The notes: generated by a model not told the origin, from the letters alone. Counted from the first letter of the stretch, positions 29,617 to 39,651 are shown. The stretch is 64,000 bases of DNA from Gaiellasilicea sp963763755 (GCA_963763755.1 CAVXQE010000008.1:1-64000), one strand, 5' to 3'. Made by a program: numbers and translations.

Positions 29617-30863
29617 CAGTCTCGGTCTCGTCCTCGTCGCTCGGGCTCGAGCACCGCGCGCTCGTCCGCGGCGTGCCGGAGCACGTCGTCGACGTACGCC
29701 TCCACGGCCGGAGTCAGGCCGATGTCCTCGCCGGCTTGCTGTGAGAGAAACCAGCGGTGCTCGAGCGCCTCGTGGAAGACCTCCGCCGCGTCGCGCTTTC
29801 CCCAGAGCTCGGCGGGCACCGCGGCGACCGCGGGCTCGAAGACCTCCGAGAGCCAGCGGTGGACGGCGACGGTCTCCGGCACCGGCCGTCCGCCCTTGCG
29901 GTCGAGCTCGGCACGGTAGCGCGCGAGGTCGTTGAGCATGCGGCGCGCCTGGTTTTCCTGCGCCATCAGCCCGGTGAGCGCGTGCAGCCGGCGCCTGTGG
30001 TGGCCCGGCTCGACGACACGCGGGTTCAGCCGCAGCTTGTAGCCGTCGTCGCCGGCGATCAGCTCCAGCTCGTCCACGTCGAAGCCGAGCTCGTTCAAAC
30101 GATGCAGCCGGTCGTCGATCTTGTAGCGCGTGTCGTCGCCGAACGACTCCTCCCGCGTCAGCTCGTCCCAGAGCGACTCGTAGCGGGCGACGAGCTCGGC
30201 GGCCGTCTCCTCCGGCGCCAGCTCGCCCTCGCGGCCGAGCTCGGCCTCGACGTCGGCGAGCTCGCCGGCCACGTTCTCCTCGGCGATCATCAGGTCGTGG
30301 CCACGCTGGCCGTCCGAGAGACTCGGATGCATCTCACCGGTCTCGGCGTCGACGAGGTAGGCGGCGAGCGCTCCCGCATCTCGCCGAAAGAGCGTGTTCG
30401 AGAGCGAGCAGTCGCCCCAGAAGAAACCGCCGAGGTGCAGGCGGACCAGCAGCTCCGCCCCGGCGTCGAGCAGGCGGCGGCGCAGGTCGGGCACGCTGCC
30501 GCGTGCGAAGAGCGTCCGGAACGGGAGCGAGTAGTCGAGATGTCGGGTGATCAGGACGGCTTCGAGATCGTCACCCCGTTCGGTCACCACTCCGACCGCC
30601 TCGACCACCGGCATCTCCTCGGCAGCGAGGCTCCGCAGCAGTCCGTACTCGCGCCGCGCGATCGGCGCCGGCAGCTCCTTGAGCGCGTAGAGCGCCGGTC
30701 CTGTTGGCGTCTCGTACTCGACGAACCGCACGACATGACGGTGGATCCCACGCACCACCTCGACGAGCCGCTCCGACTCCCACTCGGCGAGGGGATCGTC
30801 CCACGGCAGGTCGAGGAAGGCGGGATGCCCCGTCCGTGCGATCAGCTGCAGACGTGGAGGCAC
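29613..30863 (-). CDS. DUF4032 protein with kinase-like N-terminal part
   Basis: 416 residues from GTG 30863, one base after the stop of the preceding gene. PPRLQLIARTGHPAFLDLPW, LYALKELPAPIARREYGLL (kinase-like Lys and Glu), LHLGGFFWGDCSLSNTLF (a lipopolysaccharide-kinase-like catalytic loop), AYLVDAETGEMHPSLSDGQ (metal-binding Asp), then a C-terminal domain with LNPRVVEPGHHRRRLHALTG, which is the DUF4032 signature. Small-molecule or protein phosphotransfer is possible but unproven. It is the last gene of the sugar-transport operon. Confidence 0.87.
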   Translation of the reverse strand: MPPRLQLIARTGHPAFLDLPWDDPLAEWESERLVEVVRGIHRHVVRFVEYETPTGPALYALKELPAPIARREYGLLRSLAAEEMPVVEAVGVVTERGDDLEAVLITRHLDYSLPFRTLFARGSVPDLRRRLLDAGAELLVRLHLGGFFWGDCSLSNTLFRRDAGALAAYLVDAETGEMHPSLSDGQRGHDLMIAEENVAGELADVEAELGREGELAPEETAAELVARYESLWDELTREESFGDDTRYKIDDRLHRLNELGFDVDELELIAGDDGYKLRLNPRVVEPGHHRRRLHALTGLMAQENQARRMLNDLARYRAELDRKGGRPVPETVAVHRWLSEVFEPAVAAVPAELWGKRDAAEVFHEALEHRWFLSQQAGEDIGLTPAVEAYVDDVLRHAADERAVLEPERRGRDRDC

Positions 30864-30864
30864 G

Positions 30865-32050
30865 TCACCGCCGCTCGTGGATCGTCGCCTCGACGAAGGC
30901 GGCGACACCGCCTGGGCTGCCACTGATCTCGTTGTCCTTGAGCTCTGCCTCGGCCCCGCGGTGGGCCTGGATGGCGACGCCGCGGCGGGTCTCGTCGTCG
31001 GACTCGGCGTCCGGCGTCACGTTGGAGATCGTGTTGTCCTCGATCTCGCACTCGGAGTAGTCGCCGCAGAAGATCCCGACTCCGACGGCCCCGTCGACCT
31101 CGTTGTCCTCGATCATCCCCATCGACATCTCGGTCATCGTGATCGCGCGCAGCTCGGTGCCGCTGATGTGGTTGTCGCGCACCATCACCATCGCGAAGTG
31201 GGTGACGATGCCCTCGAGCCCGCCGGTCACCGTGCACCGCTCGACGATGCTCGGGTGGAGGTCGAAGCCGAAGGAGATGTCGATCCCCTGCGTGTAGGCC
31301 GCCGGCAGAGAGCGGATCGTGCAGTCGCGGATCTCGACCTGGCTGCGGCGGACGTTGATGCCGTCCAGCTCTGCTCCTTCGACGACGACGTCGTCCAGCT
31401 CGACGCTGTCCGCTCCGTCGACCTCGATCCCGTACTCGCCGCCACGCACCGTCACGTTGCGGACGGTGACGTCGTCGGCCGTGATCAGGATGCCGCCGCG
31501 GACGATTGTTCCCGGCTCGCCGATGACCGTTTGCGCGTGGTCGAGGACCAGCGGCCCCTGGTGCACGCCGGCTGCGAGCCGGACAGTCGGCGGCTCGACG
31601 GCCCACGCTGTGCCGACGACCGCCAGCAGCACGACCGGGAGCGCGACGGCGAGGATGCGGCCGGGCCGTCCCAGCTCGCCGCCGTCCTCCGGCCAGCTGA
31701 GCCGCAGCAGCGGCAGGCCCGCGTGAGCAAGCGCCTGGTGCACGAGCCAGGCGAAGGCGAAGAGCGCAACGGCAGGCCGGAGCGGCGCATTCAGCTCGAG
31801 CAGCCGCGCGGCGCCCATCGTCAGCGCCAGCTCGAGGAGGCCGAGCGGGACGGCGAGCCAGCCCGGCTGATAGGGAAGCAGCCGGTGGTAGAGCAGGACG
31901 TCGAGCGCCGAGCCCCACTGCGAGCATCACCCCCATCAGCTCGAGCGGCCACCAGACGTGCAGGATGGGTGAGAGCACGGCGGCGACGGCGAACGGCAGC
32001 AGCGAGGCAGCCAGCCGGGTCTCGATTCGGCCTCTCAGCGTGTAGGACAT
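30865..32050 (-). CDS. Membrane-anchored right-handed beta-helix protein (frameshifted)
   Basis: About 394 residues with one frameshift near 31915. The N-terminus, MSYTLRGRIETRLAASLLPF, has four to five TM helices (for example FAVAAVLSPILHVWW and ILAVALPVVLLAVVGTAWAV). A C-terminal domain of some 230 residues is built of short beta rungs such as VTVRNVTVRGGEYGIEVDGA and MIEDNEVDGAVGVGIF, the NosD/CASH-type parallel beta-helix that usually binds or cleaves polysaccharide. I see no catalytic motif. It overlaps the FAD oxidoreductase stop by 16 bases and is part of the sugar ABC operon, so a role with surface carbohydrate is likely. Confidence 0.8.
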
Positions 32051-33153
32051 GACTCGATCCTGCGGCGGAACCCGCGGGCTGCGACCTTCATCCCCACGAG
32101 CGTGTCCGCCGCGGGGAAGGCCCACTGCGCGGAGACACCGGACAGGGCGAGCGTCCGCGTCGCGTCGGTGAGTGCGGGGACGGTCGAATCGTCGGCGAGG
32201 ACGATCCAGTCGTCCTCGGTCTCGAGCTCGTGCTCGGCGACGAGGCGCGCGAGCAGAAGGTCGTGCTCGTAGCCGCGCTGGAAGCCCGTCGCGCAGATCA
32301 CCTGCTCGGTGCCGTTCAGCGAGCCGTTCAGATCCTGCGCGACCCGGAAGCGCCCCGCCAGCGCCTGCCCTCTGGAGCGGCTCGTCCCAGGCTCGGCCGG
32401 GCGGGTAGGACGGCTGGCCGTAACGCGCGCAAGAGCGCGGCGCGCTCGGGAGCGGCGGTCGCGTGGAACGAGGCGAGGCCACGCTTCGTGAAGAGCGGCC
32501 GGGCGACGTTGAGCGGGCGCCGCGCGGGCTCGTGCCGGCGCACCGAGACGACCTCGGCTCCTGCCCCGAGCGCGTTCAGCCACTCCGTCGCAGCCGCCAT
32601 CCCGGCGCCGACGATCGCCACGCGCGAGGCGTACTCGTGCGGCTCGTAGGCGTGGACGACTCGCGCGTCGTCGGCGAGCTCGGCCGGCACGTGCGAGCCC
32701 GGGGTGTCCCGGCGCGAGCAGGACGTGGCGGAAGACGCCGTGGCCGTCGAGATCGAAGCCACCGTCGGCCGCCAGCACACGCTCGATCCGCGCCCGGCGG
32801 AAGCTCTCGTCCCAGCGGCTGCGCTCCCGCAGCTCGTCGACGTGGCGAAGGAAGGCCGAGACGCTCGGCCGGTAGCGGTCGCAGACGCTGAGGATCAGCG
32901 GGGCCAGGTCGCGCCTCCAAACGGCCTCGCGCGCCGCCAGGCCCGGGAACGACGTGGGCCAGCAGTGGCCGTCGCTCTCGGAGCGCATCCGCCTCTGCCT
33001 GATCGCCGCCGCTCGCTGCCGCCACGCTCCGGCCGGGTCGGGGTCGTCGCCGAACACCGCGATTTCCGCCGGCTCGAGCCCGCCGTGGCGCAACGTGGCG
33101 TACGCGACGAACCCGCCGAGCCCGGAGCCGACGATCGCGACGCGCGGTATCAC
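32035..33153 (-). CDS. FAD/NAD(P)-dependent oxidoreductase (frameshifted)
   Basis: About 372 residues with three or so frameshifts (near 32700, 32410 and 32370). The GTG 33153 start is followed at once by the dinucleotide motif VAIVGSGLGGFVAYATLRHG. A second Rossmann motif is SRVAIVGAGMAAATEWLNAL, and the C-terminus has VICATGFQRGYEHDLLLARL and TLALSGVSAQWAFPAADTLV, typical of flavin monooxygenase/lysine-ornithine N-oxygenase relatives. The substrate is unknown. It lies 5 bases downstream of the sugar permease gene in the same operon, an unusual partnership. Confidence 0.78.
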   Translation of the reverse strand: MIPRVAIVGSGLGGFVAYATLRHGGLEPAEIAVFGDDPDPAGAWRQRAAAIRQRRMRSESDGHCWPTSFPGLAAREAVWRRDLAPLILSVCDRYRPSVSAFLRHVDELRERSRWDESFRRARIERVLAADGGFDLDGHGVFRHVLLAPGHPGLARAGRARRRRASRPRLRAARVRLARGDRRRRDGGCDGVAERARGRSRGRLGAPARARAAPAQRRPAALHEAWPRLVPRDRRSRARRALARVTASRPTRPAEPGTSRSRGQALAGRFRVAQDLNGSLNGTEQVICATGFQRGYEHDLLLARLVAEHELETEDDWIVLADDSTVPALTDATRTLALSGVSAQWAFPAADTLVGMKVAARGFRRRIESCPTR

Positions 33154-33158
33154 GCGGC

Positions 33159-34041
33159 CTACTTGACCGAGCCGGCGAGCAGGCCCTGGACGAAGTACCG
33201 CTGGAAGGCGAAGAAGACCGCGAGCGGGAGCGCGAGGGAGACGAACGCGGCCGGTGCGATCAGCTCGATGTTCGAGCCGAACTGGCGCAGCTGCGTGAAG
33301 ATCGCGACCGTGATCGGCTGCGTCTCGCGCCCGAACGTGAGCGCGACGAGCAGGTCGTTCCACGTCCAGAGGAACTGGAAGATCGCCAGCGAGGCGATCG
33401 CCGGCAGCCCGAGCGGAAGGATCAGGCGCACGAAGATCCGGACCTCTGACGCGCCGTCGATCCGCGCCGCCTCCATCAGGTCTCTTGGGATCCCGATGAA
33501 GAAGTTCCGCAGCAGGAAGATCGCGAACGGAAGCCCGAACGCGGTGTGGAACAAGATCAGGCCCAGCACCGTGTCGAAGAGCCCGACGTCGGAGTAGAGC
33601 GAGAAGATCGGGATCAGCGCCATCTGGATCGGGACGACGAGCATCGCGATCACGGCGATGAAGAGCCAGTCCCTGCCCGGGAACTCGAGCCAGGCGAACG
33701 CGTAGCCGGCCATGGAGGCGACGAAGATCGGCAGGATCGTGCCGCCGACCGAGATGAGCACCGTCGTCCAGAGCGCGGAGGTGATCGCCTGCGTGTTGAA
33801 GACCTCGTCGTAGTTGTCGAGGGTGGCCAGGCTCGGCTGTGGAGATGATGTTCCACCAGCCCTGCTCGGTGAACTGCGACGGATCCATCAGCGAGGTCAG
33901 GAAGAGGCCGAGCGTCGGGATCAGCCAGAAGATTCCGACGATGATCAGGATGATGTGGACGGGCGCCTTCGCGAGGAAGCGCAGGATCCGCTGCGCGGTC
34001 GTCTCGTCCTCGCGCGGGAGTTCCTCGGCCACGGTCGTCAC
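33159..34041 (-). CDS. Carbohydrate ABC transporter permease, MalG type (frameshifted)
   Basis: About 293 residues; one frameshift near 33835. GTG 34041 overlaps the stop of the other permease by one base. N-terminal tail TTVAEELPREDETTAQRILR, TM1 VHIILIIVGIFWLIPTLGLF, then five more helices, with the coupling EAA loop FFIGIPRDLMEAARIDGASE and the C-terminal FFAFQRYFVQGLLAGSVK. These are the hallmarks of the MalG/CUT1 family. It forms the inner-membrane channel with the MalF-type permease. Confidence 0.9.
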
Positions 34042-35387
34042 TAGACCTCCCTCCGGAAGCGGCGGATGTTGAGCAGCAGGATCGGGATCACGAGGATGAA
34101 GAGGAAGACGGCGATCGCCGAGCCGTAGCCGAAGTCGCTGATGCCGCCGAACGAGGTGCGCCACATGTCGAGCGCGATCACGTTCGCGTCGTCCTGCACC
34201 GAGCCCGGCGCGAGCGCGATCACGATGTCGAACACCTTTAAGACGTTGATCAGCATCGTGATGAAGACGACGCTGAGGACCGGGGCGAGCAGCGGCACCG
34301 TGACGCGGCGGAACACCTGCCACTCGGTGGCGCCGTCGGTGCGCGCAGCCTCGAGCGTGTCGCGCGGGATCGCGGCGAGCCCGGCGGCGATCACGACCAT
34401 CGAGAACCCGGCCCAGATCCAGATGTAGGCGAACATGATCGAGGGCGTGATCAGCTTCTCGCCCAGCCAGGAGATGCCCAGGAAGGGCTTCGCGAACGTG
34501 TCGGCGCCGATCGCGACCTGGTAGTCGCCCGGCTCGAGCTCGGGGAACTCGAAGGTGCCGTTGTCGGCGGTCGAGGTGCTCTCGACCTTGTCGCCGCTCG
34601 CGTCGCGCAGCTCGATGGTGACGCCCGGGATGCCGAGCTCCTGTGGCTCGACCTCACCCGGGGTGCCGCCGCCGGGGCTGAAGTCTCTCCAGACGACGCC
34701 GTTGATGCCGCCCTGCAGCGGCTCGGGCTTGACGGCCTGGACCGCGTCCTCGGGCATCTCGGCTCGCGCTGATCCCCGTCAGACCCAGCGAGACGACGCT
34801 GCCGGTCGGGACGGCGCCCTTCAGCTCGAGGCCGCCGTCGGATGTGGCGACGATCTCTTCGGTCGACGGCTTTGCCTCGGAGAGCACGCCGGGCTCGTGG
34901 ACGTAGTCGTAGCCGACGCGGACCATCGCGTTCACGGCGCCGATGTCGGGATCCTTCTGGTCCATCACGCGCCAGATCACCGCCGCCGCGAACGCCGAGA
35001 TCGCCATCGGCATGAAGACGGCCGTCTTGAACGCCACGGACCAGCGCACCCGCTCGGTCAGGACGGCGAAGATGAGCCCGATCGCGGTCGCGAAGGCGGG
35101 AACGATCAGCAGCCAGAGGAAGTTGTTCTTGATCGCGGTGAGCGTGCGATCGTTCGTGAACAGGTTCGTGTAGTTGTCGAACCAGACGAACTCGTCGCCG
35201 GTCTTGTCGAAGAAGCTGCGGTAGATCGTCGAGATCGCCGGATAGACGATCCAGATCAGCAGGAAGAAAGCGGCGGGAGCGAGGAAGCCGGCCGCGAGCG
35301 CGTACTTGCGCCAGCGCGCCGGTCTCCCCTTCCGGGGGAACCGCCGCGACGGGCGGCTCCCCCGCGATGCTGCTCCCGCCTCTCCAT
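34041..35387 (-). CDS. Carbohydrate ABC transporter permease, MalF type, with Cna-B-like loop domain (frameshifted)
   Basis: About 448 residues with two or more frameshifts (near 35335 and 34760). The start is probably ATG 35387, five bases after the binding-protein stop. TM1 is within KYALAAGFLAPAAFFLLIWI, then more helices with TAVFMPMAISAFAAAVIW. An extracytoplasmic loop of over 120 residues contains GGINGVVWRDFSPGGG, GIPGVTIELRD and NGTFEFPELEPGDYQVAIG, a Cna-B/SdrD-like beta-sandwich. The remaining helices carry the EAA loop AAIPRDTLEAARTDGATEWQ. Such a domain in the outer loop may contact the binding protein or the sugar. Confidence 0.85.
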
Positions 35388-35391
35388 GCCT

Positions 35392-36716
35392 CTAGCCGTA
35401 CGCCTTCGCTGCCGCGGCCTCCATCTGCTTCGTGATCCCGTCGATGTCCTTCGGGTTCTTCAGGAAGTCCTGGAACAGCTTGAAGAGCCCCTGGCCGACG
35501 GTGCCGCCGAACGCGGACGGCTGCAGGTCGGACAGGTCGAAGCGGAAGACCTCCGCCTCGCCGATTGCGCCTGCCGTCGTCTCGCTGGATCGGATCCGGA
35601 TACACGCTCTTGGCGACCTTCTTGTTCGGCGACGAGAAGCCGCCGCGCTTCGCCCAGATCTCCGAGGCCTCCGGCGTCGTCAGGTACTCGATGAACGCCT
35701 TCGCGACCGGGTTGTCCTTGAACATCACGACGAGGTCGCCGCCGCCGACGACCGAGTCGGGCGAGTCGTTGATCGACGGGAACGGGAAGATGTTGAAGCC
35801 CGTCTCCGGCTTGAGCGGATTCTTGTCGCCGGCGACGCCGGGGACGAAGTCGCCCTCGATCACCATCGCCGCCTTCGGGGTGTTGGAGAAGACGTTCGCG
35901 ACCGAGGTCGGGAAGTCCGTCTGCAGGGCGCCCGCCTTGCCGCCGGCGATGTTGTCGGTGTCGCCGACGACCTTCGCCATCTCGGCGAGCGCGTCCTTGA
36001 CCGACTGATCGGTCCACGGGATCTCGTGCTTCGCCAGCTTGTCGTAGGTCTCGGCGCCCGCGGTGCGGAGGTAGATGTTCTCGAAGAGGTCGGTGAGCGT
36101 CCAGCCGTCGGCGCCGCCGATCGAGTAGGCCGGGACGCCGGACTGGCTTGATCGTCTTCGCGTCGGTGAGGAAGTCGTCCCAGGTCGTCCGGCGCCTCGA
36201 CGCCGGCGTCGTCGAACGACGCGACGTTGTACCAGACGGTCGACTTGTTGGCCGCCTTGAAGAGCAGGCCGTAGAGCGTGTCGTCGACGCTGCCGATCTC
36301 GACGATCGAGTCGCCGAAGTTCTCCTGGACCGCGTCCTGGCGAAGTCGAGCGGCTTCAAAGCCTTGCGCGACACGAAGTCGGCCATCGTGCCCGGCTGGG
36401 AAACGGTCGCGATGTCGGGCGGGTTGCCGCCTTCGACCGCCGTCGAGAGAACGGTGACGATGTTGTCGCCGCCCGAGGTGTACTTGACGGTCGCGTCCGG
36501 GTTCTTCGCCGTGAAGCCGTCGATCACGGCCTGGAAGGACTTCTGCTCGGGGCCGGTCCAGACGCCGATCACGGAGATCGAGCCGGAGACGCTCTCGCCG
36601 GTCGTCTCGCCGGCGGTCGTGCCCGCGGACCCCGATTCGTCGTCGCTTCCACATGCCCCGACGAGGAGCAGGAGAGCGAGCATCATTCCGAGGAGGGTCA
36701 AGTGTTGGCGCTTCAT
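35392..36716 (-). CDS. Sugar-binding lipoprotein of the ABC importer (frameshifted)
   Basis: About 440 residues with at least four frameshifts between 36350 and 35570. The lipoprotein signal MKRQHLTLLGMMLALLLLVG ends in the lipobox LVGAC. The mature protein has SGSISVIGVWTGPEQKSFQA, IATVSQPGTMADFVSRKALK, TLYGLLFKAANKSTVWYN, AAMVIEGDFVPGVAG and GGDLVVMFKDNPVAKAFIEY, characteristic of family 1 (MalE-like) solute-binding proteins. ATG 36716 overlaps the ATPase stop (ATGA). The sugar cannot be named; alpha-glucosides or oligosaccharides are typical for the group. Confidence 0.9.
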
Positions 36717-37936
36717 GCGTGTCCTTTCGTTCCGTCGTAGATGCCGAGTCCCGTCTCCGGGTCGAAGAAGTGCAATGCGCGCGTGTCGACGGCGACCTTG
36801 GTCGGCTCGCCCTTGCGGGCTTTCGAGCGTGCGCCGAAGCGGCCGACCATCGTCGTGCCCTTGTCCGTGTCTTGGGCGACAGGCGCCATCTCATGGGTGC
36901 CGGCGTCTCTCTGCAGCTCGCGCACCTCATCGGTGACCGCCGGCTGTGCGTCGATGCTGAAGTGCACCATCACCTCGGAGCCGAGAGCTTCGGTCAGTTG
37001 AACCTCGCCGTCGAGCAAACGCTCGGATGACGTGTCGGCGGCGAGCTCGGCGTCCTCCAGGTCTTCCGGCCGGATGCCGAGGATGACCTGCTTGCCGGCG
37101 AAGTCCTTCAGCGCCGGACGGGCTGACAGCGTCTCCTCGCCGAGCGCAATTCGTTGGCTGCCGGCGACCGCGGTCATGCCGCCGGTCCCGCCTTCGAGCG
37201 TCGCCTCGACGAGATTCATCGACGGGCTGCCGATGAAGCCGGCGACGAAGAGGTTCAGGGGCCGGTCGTAGAGCTCCTGCGGCGCCGCCACCTGCTGCAG
37301 CTCGCCCTTGCGCATCACGGCGACCCGGTCGCCCATCGTCATCGCCTCGATCTGGTCGTGCGTGACGTAGACGGTCGTCGTGCCGAGGTCGCTCTGAAGC
37401 TTTGCGATCTCTGCCCGCATCTGGACGCGCAGCTTCGCGTCGAGGTTTGAGAGCGGCTCGTCCATCAGGAAGGCAGACGGCTCGCGCACGATCGCGCGCC
37501 CCATCGCGACCCGCTGGCGCTGACCGCCGGAGAGGGCGCGCGGCTTGCGGTCGAGGAAGCTCTCGAGGCCCAGGACCTTCGCCGCCTCCTGGACTCGCTT
37601 GTCGATCTCCTTCTTCGGCATCTTCTTCAGCTTCAGGCCGAAGGCGATGTTGTCGTAGACGCTCAGGTGCGGATAGAGCGCGTAGCTCTGGAAGACCATG
37701 GCGATGTCGCGATCGCGCGAGGGCACGTGGTTGACGACGCGATCGCCGATCTTGAGCACGCCCTCGGAGATGTCCTCGAGGCCGGCGACCATCCTCAGCG
37801 CTGTCGTCTTGCCGCATCCGGACGGGCCGACGAGCACCATGAACTCGCCGTCCTCGATCGAGAGATCGATCGCGTTCACGGCCCGTGTGCCATCGGGATA
37901 GATCTTGCTCACGTCGTCGAACGTGACTCCGGCCAT
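36713..37936 (-). CDS. Sugar ABC transporter ATP-binding protein (MsmX/UgpC type)
   Basis: 407 residues, intact, from ATG 37936 with SD GGGAGGG. Walker A GPSGCGKTT, Q-loop VFQSYALYPHLSVYDNIAFG, signature LSGGQRQRVAMGRAIV, Walker B AFLMDEPLSNLD and switch His in VYVTHDQIEAM. The C-terminal TOBE/MalK-like domain (VILGIRPEDLEDAELA and TEALGSEVMVHF) may bind regulators. It is somewhat longer than MsmX because of an extension (VRELQRDAGTHEMAP and following). It is first in the operon, with the binding protein and both permeases following. Confidence 0.95.
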   Translation of the reverse strand: MAGVTFDDVSKIYPDGTRAVNAIDLSIEDGEFMVLVGPSGCGKTTALRMVAGLEDISEGVLKIGDRVVNHVPSRDRDIAMVFQSYALYPHLSVYDNIAFGLKLKKMPKKEIDKRVQEAAKVLGLESFLDRKPRALSGGQRQRVAMGRAIVREPSAFLMDEPLSNLDAKLRVQMRAEIAKLQSDLGTTTVYVTHDQIEAMTMGDRVAVMRKGELQQVAAPQELYDRPLNLFVAGFIGSPSMNLVEATLEGGTGGMTAVAGSQRIALGEETLSARPALKDFAGKQVILGIRPEDLEDAELAADTSSERLLDGEVQLTEALGSEVMVHFSIDAQPAVTDEVRELQRDAGTHEMAPVAQDTDKGTTMVGRFGARSKARKGEPTKVAVDTRALHFFDPETGLGIYDGTKGHA

Positions 37937-37960
37937 CAGTCCCTCCCACCGGTGCGAATT

Positions 37961-37993
37961 GTCCATTCAATTGGACCGGCGGCATCATGTCAA
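37961..37993 (-). promoter_or_regulatory. Promoter and operator of the sugar ABC operon
   Basis: On the minus strand a perfect -35 TTGACA (37988-37993), 17 nt, then TTGAAT (37965-37970). An inverted repeat GTCCA-N6-TGGAC (37961-37976) brackets the -10, so a bound dimer would block RNA polymerase. The regulator gene is not in the adjacent operon. Confidence 0.6.
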
Positions 37994-38023
37994 AGCACAA
38001 CGTCGCGACGCGTGACCCTTCGC

Positions 38024-38029
38024 TACCGT
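38024..38029 (+). promoter_or_regulatory. Leaderless-type -10 (TACCGT) for the CDF gene
   Basis: TACCGT, 7 nt, ATG 38037: the same hexamer and spacing as at the DUF2007 gene. It lies inside an inverted repeat GCGTGAC (38010-38016), 11 nt, GTCACGC (38028-38034), a possible metal-sensor site. Confidence 0.5.
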
Positions 38030-38036
38030 CACGCGC

Positions 38037-38924
38037 ATGGCTGGTGCGCACCACCGACATGGGAACGGGCAGGATGCGCGCCGTGCGCTCGCGCTCGTTC
38101 TTGCGCTCGTGCTCGGTTTCGCCGGTGTCGAGGCGCTCGTTGCGCTCGCGGCCGGATCCCTGGCACTCCTCGCCGACTCCGCGCACATGCTCTCGGACGC
38201 GCTCGCGCTCGGCCTGGCGCTCTTCGCCGCCTGGCTCGCCCACCGTCCGGCGACGCCGCAGCGGAGCTTCGGGTGGCGGCGGGCGGAGGTGCTCGCCGCG
38301 CTTGTCAACGCGCTCGTGCTCGTCGTTCTCGGCGCGGCGATCGTCTGGGCAGGGATCGGCCGCCTGTCTGATCCGCCCACGGTCCTCGGCGGCTGGGTGC
38401 TCGCCGCCGGCGTCGCCGGGCTCATCGTGAACGTCGTCGCGGCGCGCGTGCTCCACGGTGCCGGCTCGGGCCTGAACGTGCGCGCGGCGATGCTGCACGT
38501 GCTGGCGGACCTCGCGTCGTCGGCGGGAGTCGTCGTTGCCGGGCTTGTCGTGCTCGCCACCGGCTGGGCGTACGCCGACCCGATCATGGCCATCCTGATC
38601 GGCTTGCTCGTCATCGCCAGCACTGCCGGCGTGCTGCGCGAGACCGTCGGTGTGCTCCTGGAGGGCGCGCCTGAGGGAATGGATGCGCGTGAGGTAGGCG
38701 CGGCGATCGCGTCGACGGATGGAGTCGTCGGCGTGCACGACCTCCACCTCTGGACGATCACGTCCGGGTTTCCGGCCCTCTCGGCGCACGTGCTCGTCGA
38801 GGCCGGGGCGGATTGCCATGCCATCAGGCGAGAGCTCGAGGTGCTCCTGCGTGAACGATTTGAGCTCACGCATACGACACTTCAGGTCGAACATGCTCCC
38901 GGACTGATTAAGTTGGCCAGATGA
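38037..38924 (+). CDS. Cation diffusion facilitator metal exporter (CzcD-like)
   Basis: 295 residues, intact. A His-rich N-terminus (MAGAHHRHGNGQ), six TM helices, metal-site motifs HMLSDALALG (TM2) and HVLADLASSAGVVV (TM5), the FGWRRAEVLAALVNA loop and a C-terminal cytoplasmic domain with VHDLHLWTITSGFPALSAHV, typical of CzcD/ZitB zinc or cobalt exporters working by proton antiport. The stop overlaps the following SDR start (ATGA). Confidence 0.95.
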   Translation: MAGAHHRHGNGQDARRALALVLALVLGFAGVEALVALAAGSLALLADSAHMLSDALALGLALFAAWLAHRPATPQRSFGWRRAEVLAALVNALVLVVLGAAIVWAGIGRLSDPPTVLGGWVLAAGVAGLIVNVVAARVLHGAGSGLNVRAAMLHVLADLASSAGVVVAGLVVLATGWAYADPIMAILIGLLVIASTAGVLRETVGVLLEGAPEGMDAREVGAAIASTDGVVGVHDLHLWTITSGFPALSAHVLVEAGADCHAIRRELEVLLRERFELTHTTLQVEHAPGLIKLAR

Positions 38925-39650
38925 GCCTCGAAGGCAAGACCGCGATCGTCAGCGGCGCGTCGAGCGGGATCGGCGCCGCCGTCGTGCGGGACCTGCGTGC
39001 TCTCGGAGTACGCGTCGCGGGCGGAGCACGGCGTGTCGAACGCATCGACGCGGACGTGGCGCTCGAGCTCGACGTGACCGATCTCTGCCAGCTGCGAGCG
39101 CTTCGTCGAGGCCGCGGTGCACGCGTTGGGCGGGCTCGACATCCTCTTCAACAACGCCGGCCTCGCGCTCGGCCGCTATCCGGTCTACGAGTCGACCGAA
39201 GAGGATGAGGCGACCGTGCTGGCGACGAACGTCGCCGGGCTGATGCGGATGACACGCCTTTGCCTCCCGCACATCCGGGACGGCGGCCACATCGTCAACA
39301 TGGGGTCGATCGCCGGACGGCAGGCCTATCCGAACGGCTCCTCGTACGTGGCGTCGAAGTTCGCGGTTCGGGGGTACACGTACGCGCTGCGCGAGGATCT
39401 GCTTGGGCGGCCGATCCGCGTGACGACGGTCGACGCCGGTCTGGTCGAAACCGAGTTCTCGGTCGTGCGCTTCCGGGGAGACGAGGAAGCGGCGAAGTCC
39501 GTCTACGCGGGCCTGGACCCGGTCACCCCCGACGAGGTCGCCGACTGCGTCCTGTTTGCGCTGACGCGCCCGCCGCACGTGAACATCGACGAGATCGTCG
39601 TCAAGGCGCTCGCGCAGTCGAGCGGCGCCCGCATCGTCCGCGCCGAGTAG
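38921..39650 (+). CDS. Short-chain dehydrogenase, YdfG-like (frameshifted)
   Basis: About 242 residues with one frameshift near 39095. TAIVSGASSGIGAAVVRDL (NAD(P) loop), ALELDVTD, then after the break GGLDILFNNAGLALGRYP, VNMGSIAGRQAYPNGSSYVA with SKFAVRG (Ser and YxxxK), and TVDAGLVETEFSVVRFRGDE. The last blocks match the YdfG group that oxidises serine, 3-hydroxy acids or malonic semialdehyde. Coupled to the CDF gene by ATGA and one base before the MATE start. Confidence 0.9.
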
Positions 39651-39651
39651 C

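Noticed and set aside
36927..38894. Minus-strand ORF of 655 codons spanning two genes
   Set aside because: It is out of frame with the ATPase and antisense to the CDF gene; no domain is seen in it.
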